NCBI GenBank assembly: GCA_012064415.1
Contig: SSNU01000310.1
Location: 558,001 to 622,000 of the forward strand
Reading direction: 5' to 3'
Source: Gyrodactylus bullatarudis
Taxonomy: Eukaryota > Platyhelminthes > Monogenea > Gyrodactylidea > Gyrodactylidae
DNA: 64,000 nt
Positions within the stretch are counted from its first letter, which is position 1. The number at the start of each line of letters is the position of its first letter. Below, piece by piece: positions 13,301 to 22,896 of this stretch. A program made the translations under genes and the position numbers. A model generated the notes under the pieces. The model saw nothing but the letters and a program-made list of their open reading frames with translations. It had not been told where the DNA came from and made no database searches.

Positions 13301-16300
13301 AAGTTATGATTGATCCGGTTGACCAACCAAAGGAAATCAAATTCAATCAGATAACATTTTTCACCCATCCAAACGATGAGTATGCCATCACTCAGAATTA
13401 TTCCTCATCACCTCTACCGCAAGAATATCTTTTCAGATCAGATATTCCCCTAGCGACTGAATCTGAACAGGAATCAGTCAAAAGTACTTTTTCCAATGAG
13501 CCAATTTATCTCACTTTTTCACAGGTACTTATATAATTATTTAATAATAGTTCATAACCAGAGCCTCAAAAATAGTCGCTTAAAAATCGCAAAATAGTAT
13601 ACAAACGATAGAATAAATCTATCGGTTTTGAAATTTCTTCTTTCATGCGATCTCATATTACAGTGAATTCAAAGGGTATTGCTTTTTGAACTTTTCAGCT
13701 TTTTGAAACGCGGTAAAGTAATCGAAAAATGATTCACCATGATTCAATTTTCGATAAATTTTGCATAATCTGATTGGTCGAGATTCCAATGACCAATCAG
13801 AATTAGGGATTATAAGTAAACACGGCATGGGAATTCAAGTTACTAAAAATAGTTATTTAAAAGTTGAAATAAGAATAAATAGTAGTTTAAGAATAGTTAA
13901 TTTTATTTGGTTATAAGTTCGGAACCCAGGGTACTATGCAACTTTAGAACCTTTAATTATCATTTTTAAAGCCATACAACTTCTTGTGCAATTTAGTAAA
14001 AATAGTCGTTTTTGAGGCTCTGTTCATTTCTAAGCTACTATTATTGTTTATCCTATTCACATCTATTGAATGTGGCAAGTTTTCTAGCTGAAGATTGTTC
14101 TGTTGTTCTGATAGGTTTCATACAGCACCATAGTCATAGAATTTAATACAATTTGCATCAGCCAATAGACTTTATTTTATTATTATTATTATTCCAAGAA
14201 TAACATATCAGTTTTATATTAGCCTCGATCATATTAACCCTTAAAGTCCCACAGTGATTGTTCTATCACACGTCATTTTAGCAACTCATTATTGTTGATT
14301 CAAGCATCAGAAAATACTTCGTTTACCACCCATTCGATAGGAAATTTAATAATCTCCTGGAATACGTAAAGATCTTGGCTCTATCATTCGTCAAACTCGC
14401 GCTAAACTAATTTAAAGAGAGTTGATTTTTTTCAAAAAAATTAATTTTTGTTTAAAACGTTTTTTTGAAAACCTATTTCCCAGGGTAATAGATAAAAAAT
14501 AAAATAACTTTTATCGAGAAATCATACCTCTAGAATTCAAATATGCAATCGCCTGAACTCTATCTGCTGAAGCTACAAAGATAACCTGTTTTTGGAACAA
14601 AAAATGGGTCATTTTTTGATCGATAACTTCTGAACCAAAAATACTTGCATCAAAACAACTGTAGATTTGTAATCAGCGTATTCACAAACCATTAGATAGA
14701 CAAAAGATTGAATGCGAGTCATGAAAAAAAATTTTCTGGTACTTTAAGGGTATTGGAACTAAGATGGCTGAGTAAACTTGAACCAAATTACATTTACTTT
14801 TAAACTTTCAGATTCGTATCGCCCTTCTATCCGTTGACCTGCTCCTTATAATTAGTCGATTCTTTTCAACATATCAAAATATCAGAGAATATTGGTTGCC
14901 AAAGTTAGGTTCAAGAAAACATTCCTATAGTTATCCTTTGACAAGGTCCAGCTATCATCCTCTCTCACTACCACATCGGCCGGGATATCTCCAGGGGCCA
15001 AGAAATGAGATCGATTACTTACTGTTTGAGGATCACATGTTCCAGGTAAGTGGAAAAATTCAACAATAGAGAAATTTTCCTCATTTAAAGATGCTCCCAT
15101 TTAATATAATAAAAGTGAAACCATCTTGCCGCCAAAAAATTAAAAGGTGGGCGGGGATAAAAATAGATTTTTAAAGATCAGAGTTTGATAAGAGAATGAA
15201 TTATCCTAGATCTCATTTAACTAATCGAAAACCAATGAAATTTTAGCCATTCAAAAAACCCTTGAAAACCATGGGTTTCTTGATAATCTAATGATAATAA
15301 TTTGTTCCCTTGTCCAAATGTATTCCTGAAAAATTTATTTTGGCACCCTCTCAGTTTCAAATCAATAACAAAAAATTTACCCCAAACAATTTGAAAAAAA
15401 TGGGATTTTGGCGCATAAAATTCTCAAACTTGTATCGATTAACTTTAAATAAATTATATGCATAGATTATTTAGAGAGGCTATGCTCTATTCGATTTTTC
15501 AAATTAGACTAAGATCATCAGACTATGAAAAAGAAACGGTATGATGTTTTTAATAACTAATCAATCATATTTATTAAAAAGAGGAAAAGATAAGAAGGCA
15601 GCTTCTCTTTTCAGTGCAAGGAATAAAGAAAAGACATTCCTTTGGCATGGTTTGCTTCCCCTTGTGCTAGCCAACAAAAACTTTTTGTTAATTTGTTAGG
15701 ACAAGAAGTAACAAGTTAAAAGTTTATTCTGACAAGAGATTTATTGTGTTATCTAGAGTAAATAAGTAGTAAGTATACTACTTATGGCAAATAAAAACTC
15801 TTTTCTTCTTTCCACTGCCATTAGCACTTTGCAAATCATTTAAGTTGTTGAAGAAATATTTATTTCCACTATAGATTTATAATTTAATAAACCTAGTTCA
15901 CATGAAGATAAGAATTTAATATTTTTACAGAAAAACTCAATATTTTTGTTCGGAAAGTCAGGAAAAAATTTATTTTTCAAAATGACATAAGCTGATGAGT
16001 TGTGGAAATTTTTTGAAAAATTCAATCTGACCAAAATTAGGCCGTATTTTGAATTTAAAAAATGCACCACTTTTTCAACTTTTGAGCTCAAAATATTTAT
16101 CGATTTCAAAGATTTCTAGCAATCAAATGCAGATATTCGAGATCAATATTAGACGAATAATTCGAATTGGGCCGCAGAGGAAGAAAGGAATCTACTGTTA
16201 AACTTTTAAATTTTCTCCTTCGATAAATTCAAAATTTTCGATTTCTCACAATAATTACAAATTTGAGTGAATTTCTGCAGCCGAATTATTCGTCTAATTT

Positions 16301-19300
16301 TGATCTCGAATATCTGCATTTGATTGCTAGAAATCTTTGAAATCGAAAAAAAATTTGAGCTCTAAAGTTGAAAAAGTGGTGCATTTTCGAAATTCAAAAA
16401 ACGGCTTTTCCTGACTTTTCATCTTCATGTCAACTAACTTTAGTTCTATGGTATTCTCAGACTTTTCATGTCTCACTTGAAACTATGTTGGGTTGAGTGC
16501 AAAAAATCTGTGACAGATTTGTATAATTTTGTGGAGATAGGAAAATGTTGTTGAAGGGAATATTGGGCAGTGTTGGAATCAGGTTTTGGCAAAATAAGAA
16601 AGTTGGCCTGTTTCAGGGTTTGGTTTTTGAAAAAAACTCCATGTCCCTCGAAAAGTTTTTTCACTGGATCTTTAAGGATTAAAGGTCAAGCAAAAGTGAT
16701 TCAAAATTTCTGAAACTTTTCATCTTTAGATCGAACCAATGTCGAGTTCCTATCTTGAGCCAACATTCAACAAGGGTTTCCGCAGATTTCACAGGAACAA
16801 AATAACACTGTTAAATGTTCTGAGGAACATCAACTGTCAGCATTACTCTCTGACAGTCCTCCTAGTTGTGATCCTTTTTGTCATGATCTTTTTCTTTTAT
16901 GTGGAAATTGAAAATTGGATATTGAACATGAAATATTCCTCGATAGCTTCATACATTGGAAAGAGGTAAGTATTTCTGTAATTAATTGTATCATTCCCTC
17001 GAATGGAACTCAGAGAATTCATAGAACTAAACTATTCAGATGTTTCCAATTGAAAGAAATACTTATCTTAATTGTTATGAAGTTGGGAATTTATGATTTT
17101 TACGAAGATCTGGATTTTTTCATCAAGAATTCGAATACGTTATGATTTTTTGGAATCCTACTCATGTTGTCCACTTTTACCAGTTGAAGAAAAAAATTCT
17201 AAAAAAGAATTACTTTTAAGAAAAATATGGCCATTTTTCAAATCTCGATTTGACTCCAAAATCCCATTTTTCGAACTTGAGGTTGATCAATGAGGTTTTT
17301 CAGGATCAAGATTAGACAAGAAAATCAATTCAACTGAATCTTATCTGATGAATAGCCTTATTATCGTTTGGGAGATGAATGATTTCGATTTTTTGATCAT
17401 TTTCACTGCTTGAAAATCAATGAAATTTCGAAATCTATCGGTAATTTGACGGTACTAGTCAGCGTTCTTGTCTAATCTTGATCCTGAAAAACCTCTTTTG
17501 ATCAACCTTCAATTTTCAAATCAATAAAAATTTTCGGTTCGAAAAAATGGGATTTTGGAGTCAAATCGAAATTTGAAAAATGGCCATATTTTTCATTTAA
17601 AATAATATTTTCTCTTCAACTGGTAAAAGTGGGCAATATGAGTAGGATTCCAAAAAATCTTTAACAAATCCAAATTTTTGAAGAAAATATCGAGATTTCT
17701 TTAAAATTCATAGATTCCCAACTCCATTTCAACCAACTCTAGTTCAAAAAGAGATACTACATTTGAGTTTATCGAATTTCATACCTTGAATACAAGGATA
17801 TCTTGGTCATATTGAATAAATTTTAATCTTTTATCAAATCTATTCTCATGCCTTAATTTTTCTCTCAGAAATCGTTCGTATATCTGAACGGATTAGGTAT
17901 ATCTTGATTGAACATTTCTCATATATAAATGTACTAAACATTTACTGTAATACTTTTCCATAATCTTCTTTCAAAGATGAAATTGAGTTTCCATCCTTCT
18001 GATTGGCTTGCTGGATTTCTCAGAGTATCCTTCAGTGTAATCAAGTTTTATATTCCATCTTTTTTCGTACTAAAGTGTTATAAAATTGGGAATGAATTAA
18101 AAATCTCTGGCCTTATTCAGTTTTATTTTTTTAAATAGTTCCCAGATTTAGATTTTCCAAAGTTCCTTAATTCCTTTTTATACCAGTTTAGCTCTATTCT
18201 TAAATTCATAATATTCATCTAGAATAGTTTTTTCACTTTAGATTTAAAAAGTGAATTTGAATATGAATTTAGCCAAATATGATATGAGCTTCCATACTCT
18301 GAAGATAAAATTATTGTTTGTTATGGATATGTAAGGTAAGGAACAGATTTTTGGCCAGCTTATACGTCCATAGCAGGGATCTAATTTTAATTTGTTCTTT
18401 TGAGCAAAATATAAAATTCAGTATAGATAATTTTTTTCTAAATTCAAAGCAGAAATGTTACTTCAGTGTCCAGGTTCTTGTTGCACATCGAATCAAGAAG
18501 ATGTTTCCATTAGTAGAATTCTCTTATACAAAATCTATATACAATACGCTGAATTCAATTTGATAAATGGAATAAACCTTTTACAATTTGTGTAATGTCG
18601 AAGGAAACCTCTTGTTTAATTTGTCTTGATTTCTCTAAAAGTTGAGATTATCTATTATCTGAGGTAAAGTATTTTTTTATGATTTATCCCTGTATTTGTG
18701 ACATAATTCACCAAAATGTTAATTGATTTTCGTACACCTTTTCGCTCCGAATAAGTTGACATTACCTTAGTTATTTCATTCAAATATTCCCTTTCTCCAT
18801 TAACATGAACGATTGCGATATGCACTATTTTTATAACTTTTTGACGAACAATAAAACTGTATGTTACACTTTCTCCCTTAGACAAGCTGCCTTCAATGAA
18901 ACCGACATGTCAACAAAAGAGAAGGCTAAAGAAAGTCTATTGACAAATTACTTTATCAGGGATGAGCTACGAACAAAGATGTCCCTAAAGAGATTGCATT
19001 CACGGTTGAAACATGAATTTGTAAGTTTTGAAAGGATCCACATGCGTAGGACAAGAAATGACTCATGAGTGATGACTAAACAAGTTTTGGATGAGTTTTT
19101 TGAGGACCATAACTATTATTACAAGACAAACAAAGTCATCTTGAAATTATCTTGTCTTTATATTCTCCTTAGCATCAAATCGATAGCCAATACTGTTCAG
19201 AATACACAAAGATCCGAGATCTCCTCGAACGCTTGAAGAATAAATCGCCCCTAGCCCATGATTCAGTGTGTTCAGAGGAGAGTGAAAAGCTTATCTTTAA

Positions 19301-20147
19301 TCAGCTAACAGATCCCTCAGCTATCTTGTGCTCAACTAAACTTAAATCTATAAGTCAAACGTTGGCGGTACCGATTCCTCTCCGAACATCGACTTCTAAA
19401 CTTTCCACTTTTGATTATAATGGACCAAAAGGTTTGTTTCTCCAATAATTACATAATAAATTCATGACTAGAAAAGAACCAAATCTCAAAAATCTTATGT
19501 TTCAATTATTTTTTTCAGTATCCGAAGAGAACATTTTCAAGTTTATCCTATTTCAAATCTTTTTGCATCATCATGAGAGTTTGAAAATGAAGTATTTACA
19601 ATCGTTAATTCTGATATTTGTTATCATGATATCTGGAATTTTCACCTTTAATCTAATGAAATGGATTTGTAGTGGGAGAAAAAATCCTCAACTCAAATCG
19701 AATACATTTGTAACAAAACATCCTCCAAAGATTTCGTTTATTGGTCGCAAAGGGCCACCGATAAATTCTGATGGTCACAATTTATATATTCCCCTGAACC
19801 AGACGACTTATTCTTGTAATCAGAATCCTAGTCAGACATCATCAAGTATTAATACAGAAATTTATATACAAAATGGATCGATGAATAGAAATGAAATTGA
19901 TCCCTATCAAACAGTGAAACCCCAGTTCCTTGAAATTATTGCCAGTTTCGAAGGAAGTCAATCTGATCAGCTGTACAATTCTAACATGAATATGAACAGT
20001 ACTACCACAAGTCATCAGCCAAACTATTATAACACAGATTTAATAGAAGAGAACAAATTGAATAACGATATAGATTCATCATTACTAACTTTAGGCCAAA
20101 TAATTCTTATTCAACCAACGAATGATCTTTTCCTTGGTCAGATATAA
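1362..20147 (+). CDS. Large five-pass membrane protein of unknown family (13 exons, 5' end possibly missing)
   Basis: Exons: 1362-1665, 1752-1913, 2268-2537, 3572-3753, 4123-4267, 8566-8730, 10194-11310, 13230-13524, 14812-15045, 16730-16965, 18882-19020, 19173-19431, 19519-20147. All junctions are GT-AG, every phase matches, and the sum (4137 nt) is an exact multiple of three, giving 1378 aa. The N-terminal ~530 residues look extracellular: Cys pairs near the start and several N-glycosylation sequons. Membrane segments lie at about 533-553, 575-603, 881-900, 998-1016 and 1196-1214. A strongly basic loop follows segment 1, so the N-terminus should be outside and the Asn/Ser-rich tail of ~160 residues inside. 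The second loop (604-880) is about 276 residues. Five passes with large outer loops recall prominins, but the N-domain is far longer and I see no sequence match. Function unknown. The true start could be ATG 1371 or lie upstream. An exon may be missed in the 4.3-kb intron. Confidence 0.7.
2841..3500. mobile_element. Fold-back MITE, family A (about 660 bp) in an intron
   Basis: The two halves are near-perfect inverted copies of about 260 bp each. For example, the left arm reads TTTGGCGCCAAAACCCCATT near 3001 and its complement recurs near 3321-3341. The loop is about 130 bp. No coding capacity. It lies in the intron between exons 3 and 4 of the membrane-protein gene, and the RNA would form a long hairpin. 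The same family occurs at about 17075-17745, 55664-56251, 15890-16445 and 32698-33015. Confidence 0.75.
4268..8565. other. 4.3-kb intron of the membrane-protein gene
   Basis: No exon or conserved gene is visible. About 6105-6545 is an older member of the fold-back repeat families, with imperfect arms and the shared terminal motif CATATCAACTAGCTTTA. ORFs of 60-70 codons at 5543, 7251, 7734 and 8276 are AT-rich and look random. A missed small phase-1 exon cannot be excluded. Confidence 0.5.
9184..9707. mobile_element. MITE with long terminal inverted repeats (short relative of the 56.8-kb element)
   Basis: The arms, about 180 bp, begin CTATACCTTTAT and contain GTATAATTCAGTTTTCAATT. The right arm is the complement and ends at 9707. 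The same terminal sequence bounds the 2.6-kb element at 56764-59342, so this looks like its internally deleted derivative. Non-coding, and lies in the intron between exons 6 and 7 of the membrane-protein gene. Confidence 0.7.
9807..10150. mobile_element. Interspersed repeat, AGAGTAGG family, copy 1
   Basis: It starts AGAGTAGGTCAAAT and ends near TATTACCCTAAT. Copies with the same internal sequence (for example TGACAATTTTTGAACACGCG) lie at about 31448-31906 in the same direction, and at about 38780-39203 and 61135-61424 in the opposite direction. Non-coding, with short imperfect inverted ends, so probably another MITE family. The 65-codon minus ORF inside (9882-10079) is not a gene. Confidence 0.6.
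11311..13229. other. 1.9-kb intron with repeats and an 11-G run
   Basis: This intron of the membrane-protein gene holds one fold-back-family end (about 11400-11580), a run of 11 guanines at 11917-11927 that stands out in AT-rich DNA, and the Penelope-like fragment described separately. No exon is seen. Confidence 0.5.
12440..12960 (-). mobile_element. Retroelement fragment, Penelope-like, with possible GIY-YIG tail (copy 1)
   Basis: The minus ORF 12913-12683 encodes a 76-residue piece with an H-x-N-Q-D-N-H-x-A-S-I-S-N-F pattern and a downstream V-K-E-K-F / K-P-N-L segment. This resembles the end of the endonuclease domain in Penelope-like and related retroelements; the resemblance is remembered and moderate. 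A second copy of the same DNA, reversed, is at about 24760-25140. The homology continues past the stop codon into non-coding sequence (the AAAGTGAAAAAGCTCACATA region), as expected of a repeat, not a host gene. Confidence 0.45.
14234..14756. mobile_element. piggyBac-like MITE in an intron
   Basis: The left end is TTAACCCTTAAAGTCCC. The right end reads ACTTTAAGGGTATTG, the complement of the left end except that the terminal TTAA has decayed. About 520 bp, non-coding, between exons 8 and 9 of the membrane-protein gene. Confidence 0.5.
15890..16445. mobile_element. Fold-back MITE related to family A
   Basis: The left arm contains GCAATCAAATGCAGATATTC at about 16110 and the right arm its complement at about 16311. 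The arms are about 220 bp and diverged. The outer border TTCATGTCAACTAACTTTAG is shared with other fold-back repeats in the window. It lies in the intron before exon 10 of the membrane-protein gene. Confidence 0.65.
17075..17745. mobile_element. Fold-back MITE, family A, copy 2
   Basis: The left arm starts near ATGAAGTTGGGAATTTATGA and the right arm ends near CATAGATTCCCAACTCCATT. The arms carry the same internal words as the 2841-3500 copy (TTTTACCAGTTGAAG and its complement). Non-coding, in the 1.9-kb intron between exons 10 and 11. The rest of that intron, to 18881, shows no gene. Confidence 0.7.
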
Positions 20148-20180
20148 TATTAACAAATAGATTTTTATATTGTGTAATTT

Positions 20181-20186
20181 AATAAA
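20181..20186 (+). terminator. Poly(A) signal AATAAA for the membrane-protein gene
   Basis: A canonical AATAAA lies 34 bp after the stop codon at 20147, which supports that stop as the real 3' end of the coding region. Confidence 0.6.
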
Positions 20187-20303
20187 AGGTACTTTTTATC
20201 GAAATTTGCTCTCTACTCAAAGTTTTCTTAGATTTGAAATTTACATGAGTAGAAATTAGTGAGCACAATGGGTTTGATTAAATCTAATTGATTGTGCACT
20301 AAC

Positions 20304-20519
20304 ATGGAAAACTGTTTTTTTCGTTTTAGAAGATGGATCATAATTTCTGCTAATCTTGGTCTGAGTGTAGATAAGAAGGTTGACTACCTAATTGGCAATC
20401 TCTCTACACGCAGCTTTGATAGAGTAATTGATTTAAAGAAAAGTATTCCCAAAGCAAAAGCTCAATCTTATTACGAGGGAACTGCTGTCAAGAAACCTAG
20501 CAGACAGAATTTCTATTGA
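20304..20519 (+). other. Orphan possible exon or gene fragment
   Basis: An open frame of 71 codons from ATG 20304 contains a strong acceptor-like tract (TTTTTTTCGTTTTAG) ending at about 20330. The remainder, about 62 residues rich in Lys and Ser and ending at TGA 20517-20519, has a composition closer to a real protein than to random AT-rich DNA. I recognise no family. It directly abuts the mariner remnant on the opposite strand. It could be a last exon of an unannotated gene, captured sequence, or chance. Confidence 0.25.
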
Positions 20520-21090
20520 GTGGGCCAAGCTGTTCGAACAGACTCAACGTAATAAATCCAAAGGGATTTCTTATTGGAGGTTGAGTCAAGAGTAGGAAAA
20601 ATGGATCCAAATAAGTTTATTGATAAGTTCATTCTTAATTGGTTCCTACATGGGCAAACAATCAACATCACCTTCTTGCCGAATCGATTTTGTGTAGGCT
20701 GTGTGACATGATCTCCTACTCTCTTCCATGACCTTTTTCGACTCTGATCACTCAAATAAATCACCTTTTCATCATTCGTTACAATGTTATGCAGAAAGTT
20801 TTAGTAATGAATCCTGTGGAATAGCCTTTTGATGGCTTCAACTTGAGGTCTTCAACTCGACGCTTTTTTTGAGAATCATTAAGCTCGTGTGGCACAAACT
20901 CATCATATGAGTTTACGAAATTCTCCTCACGAGGAACTCGATAAACTGAGAGGTCGGACACATTCAATTGATCAGAGAGAGCTCTAGAAGATAGATGAAA
21001 ATCTAATTCAATAGCAGCAACGATTTCATCACGAGTCGTGATTCATGACTGATCTCTGAGAGACGACCTGACCTTGCTTCATCTTTAAAA
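20513..21090 (-). pseudogene. Decayed mariner-type transposase
   Basis: Reading on the minus strand, in order: D-E-A-R-S-G-R (end of the N-terminal HTH region, about 21085), then V-P-H-E-L-N-D-S-Q-K-K-R-R (about 20900), then G-D-H-V-T-Q-P-T-Q and G-K-K-V-M-L (about 20715-20665). These match the conserved order of mariner transposases from the HTH through the region around the second catalytic Asp. The pieces fall in different frames and stop codons interrupt them, so the copy is dead. I found no C-terminal third and no clear terminal repeats. Confidence 0.7.
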
Positions 21091-21328
21091 TCCATTTTCC
21101 ATTTTGGAATGTAAAACTTTATTTCACTGCAAATTTCTTAAAAAACAAATGAATAAGTTTAGAACTATAACTCGAATTTTCGCATAGAAGCTGAGGAACG
21201 AGAAAAGATCATTTAATGATCCGTTATTTTTTAAATTTAAATAAGTACTAATATAATAATTATAATATAATTTCTTATTATATAAAGAATTTCTTTCTGC
21301 TGGGTGTTTAAACCAATCTTAATTTCGA

Positions 21329-21772
21329 ATGGGATTAGTTTTGTCAAGTCATGAATCCTTTGAATTCTTTATTCCGATTGATCCAAATGGAGGAGGTCCT
21401 CTAGATCTAGGAGATCCTAACTCAGAAAACTTATCAGATTTTGAGAAAAATACTATTATCCCTACTCTTATTTCTGAACGGATTAGAAAGAAGGACTGCT
21501 TTAAATTATGGGACGGTTTGTAAATTAGATTAACATATTTTAGAATTTTCAACTTGTTCACAGGAAAATTCCTGGACTACCACTTTCTTTTGCAGAGAAC
21601 AATTCGAAAAAGCTTTTGACTGCTATAAAAAATGGTATGTTAATGTTGTTTATACCTTAGTTTTGATGATCCAAATTATTTTGAAGAATCCACTCAAGTC
21701 TACCTGAAGCTTCGCAAAAAATACAGGAGTACCGGAATTGAAGAAAATATAACAATGGATAACGTAATCTAA
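21329..21772 (+). CDS. CMC1: CMC1, twin-CX9C mitochondrial COX assembly factor (3 exons, ultra-short introns)
   Basis: CMC1 is a small intermembrane-space protein that binds copper and helps early cytochrome c oxidase (COX1) assembly. Exons 21329-21515, 21544-21634 and 21662-1..21772 (third exon starts at 21661) join to 129 codons. The mature frame shows D-F-E-K-N-x-x-I-P, then C-x9-C (CFKLWDEFSTC), an 11-residue spacer, then C-x9-C (CREQFEKAFDC), followed by D-D-P-N-Y-F-E-E and Y-R-S-T-G-I. These match the human protein in order and spacing (human length 106 aa). The first ~25 residues are an N-terminal extension, so translation might start later, although no other in-frame ATG precedes the domain. 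The introns are only 28 nt (21516-21543) and 26 nt (21635-21660), both GT-AG. Without their removal the frame is broken. A poly(A) signal lies at 21831. Tail-to-tail with the SENP8-like gene. Confidence 0.82.
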
Positions 21773-21830
21773 CTTCATTCTATCTGAAGTTCAGAATCTT
21801 TTACCTAATTTTGTAAATACTTCGATAGAT

Positions 21831-21836
21831 AATAAA
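21831..21836 (+). terminator. Poly(A) signal AATAAA for CMC1
   Basis: The hexamer lies 59 bp beyond the CMC1 stop codon, in AT-rich DNA. Such hexamers are frequent here, so this is suggestive only. Confidence 0.45.
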
Positions 21837-22239
21837 AAATAGATATTATTTAAAACTCATTTCATTTGCTAATGAATTTACTAAGATCGTATACAGAAAA
21901 GCTTGTATTTTTCTTCATTCTCGTTTATACATGAGAATTCTGCGTGAAATTCCAATACAATTTGAGAGCATCACGTGGATATTCTATTTTACTCAATGTT
22001 CTTCTCCCGCTCAGAACCAGATTCCAAATAGATTTTAATATTTTCAAGTCCAAAAACATTTCAAAAATTTGTCAAATTCTTTTAAAACTTGTACCAGATT
22101 CTCATAACTATTTTAATAATTATTTTAAATAAAAATCTAGTATATATATAAATTCACGCTGAAGTATTCATAAAATAATATAAAAAATAAAACTACTCGC
22201 AAGTACCATTGGTAAAATAAAAAATACATATATTTAAAA

Positions 22240-22896
22240 TTAGATTATTCTCTGGTTTTTTCGTTCCCTATGGACTAAAAAGTCATCAATCAATCTATAT
22301 AGATGATAACGTTTGTGGTTTACAAAATTATATAAGCATACACTCGTCAGGGATCCTTGTTGCCAATGTAAAAGCTTTTGCGAAATTTCATGTAATATTT
22401 TTTCCGTAAAAACTATACAATAGAGACCACAATCCGATCCGTTATTTTGTTGAATGCACTTGAGAATGACTAAATTTATATAGGCACCCAGGTATTCCGA
22501 CAGGTTCTGGCATAGAAGAACAGCCTTGTTGTAATTTGATCCTGTACTTGAGTCGATGTAGAAGGCCTTACGATGCATCGGTGCCAAGACAACAAGGGCC
22601 CAATGTGATCCTCCACCATCTGTAAAGGTATCATTAATTGGTAGGAATATCCAGACTTTCGAATTGAACTCCATAGAATTAAATGCTTCCCTTGGATAAT
22701 ATGTCCCCAATTGTACTATTGAGGGCTCGATTAAGAGAATATTTCTCGAGTTAAGCTGATAAATCTTTTCAAACGTTCCAAATGCAAAGTTGATAACATT
22801 GTCAGTAATCCAATTTCCCGGACTCAACGAGTCCAAATCATTGTGGTCAAGCTGACAGGAGATTTCATCGAAATTCATGCGATGCAAATGACACAT
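22240..22896 (-). CDS. SENP8: SENP8/NEDP1-like deneddylase (C48 cysteine protease), intronless
   Basis: A single open frame of 218 codons, starting at ATG 22896 or at the in-frame ATG 22878. SENP8 removes the ubiquitin-like protein NEDD8 from cullins and other targets and matures its precursor. The Ulp1-type catalytic site is complete: His98 in G-G-G-S-H-W-A-L, Asp115 in Y-I-D-S-S-T, the oxyanion Gln150 six residues before the nucleophile, and Cys156 in N-G-S-D-C-G-L-Y-C. An early N-W-I-T-D-N-V-I-N-F-A-F segment matches the substrate-recognition start of SENP8. Length agrees with human SENP8 (212 aa) and not with the much longer SENP1/2/5/6/7. A SUMO-specific paralogue cannot be fully excluded by eye. 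Complete catalytic residues argue against a dead retrocopy. Confidence 0.85.
   Translation of the reverse strand: MCHLHRMNFDEISCQLDHNDLDSLSPGNWITDNVINFAFGTFEKIYQLNSRNILLIEPSIVQLGTYYPREAFNSMEFNSKVWIFLPINDTFTDGGGSHWALVVLAPMHRKAFYIDSSTGSNYNKAVLLCQNLSEYLGAYINLVILKCIQQNNGSDCGLYCIVFTEKILHEISQKLLHWQQGSLTSVCLYNFVNHKRYHLYRLIDDFLVHRERKNQRII

Noticed and set aside
16915..17293. Frames of 66-76 codons overlapping exon 10 and beyond
   Set aside because: They are alternate-frame readings of the membrane-protein exon and of fold-back repeat sequence.
21544..21600. Alternative CMC1 exon 2 starting at the CACAG or TTGCAG acceptors
   Set aside because: Those joins either lose the second Cys of the first CX9C pair or run into a stop. 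Only the TTTTAG acceptor at 21541-21543 restores all four cysteines.
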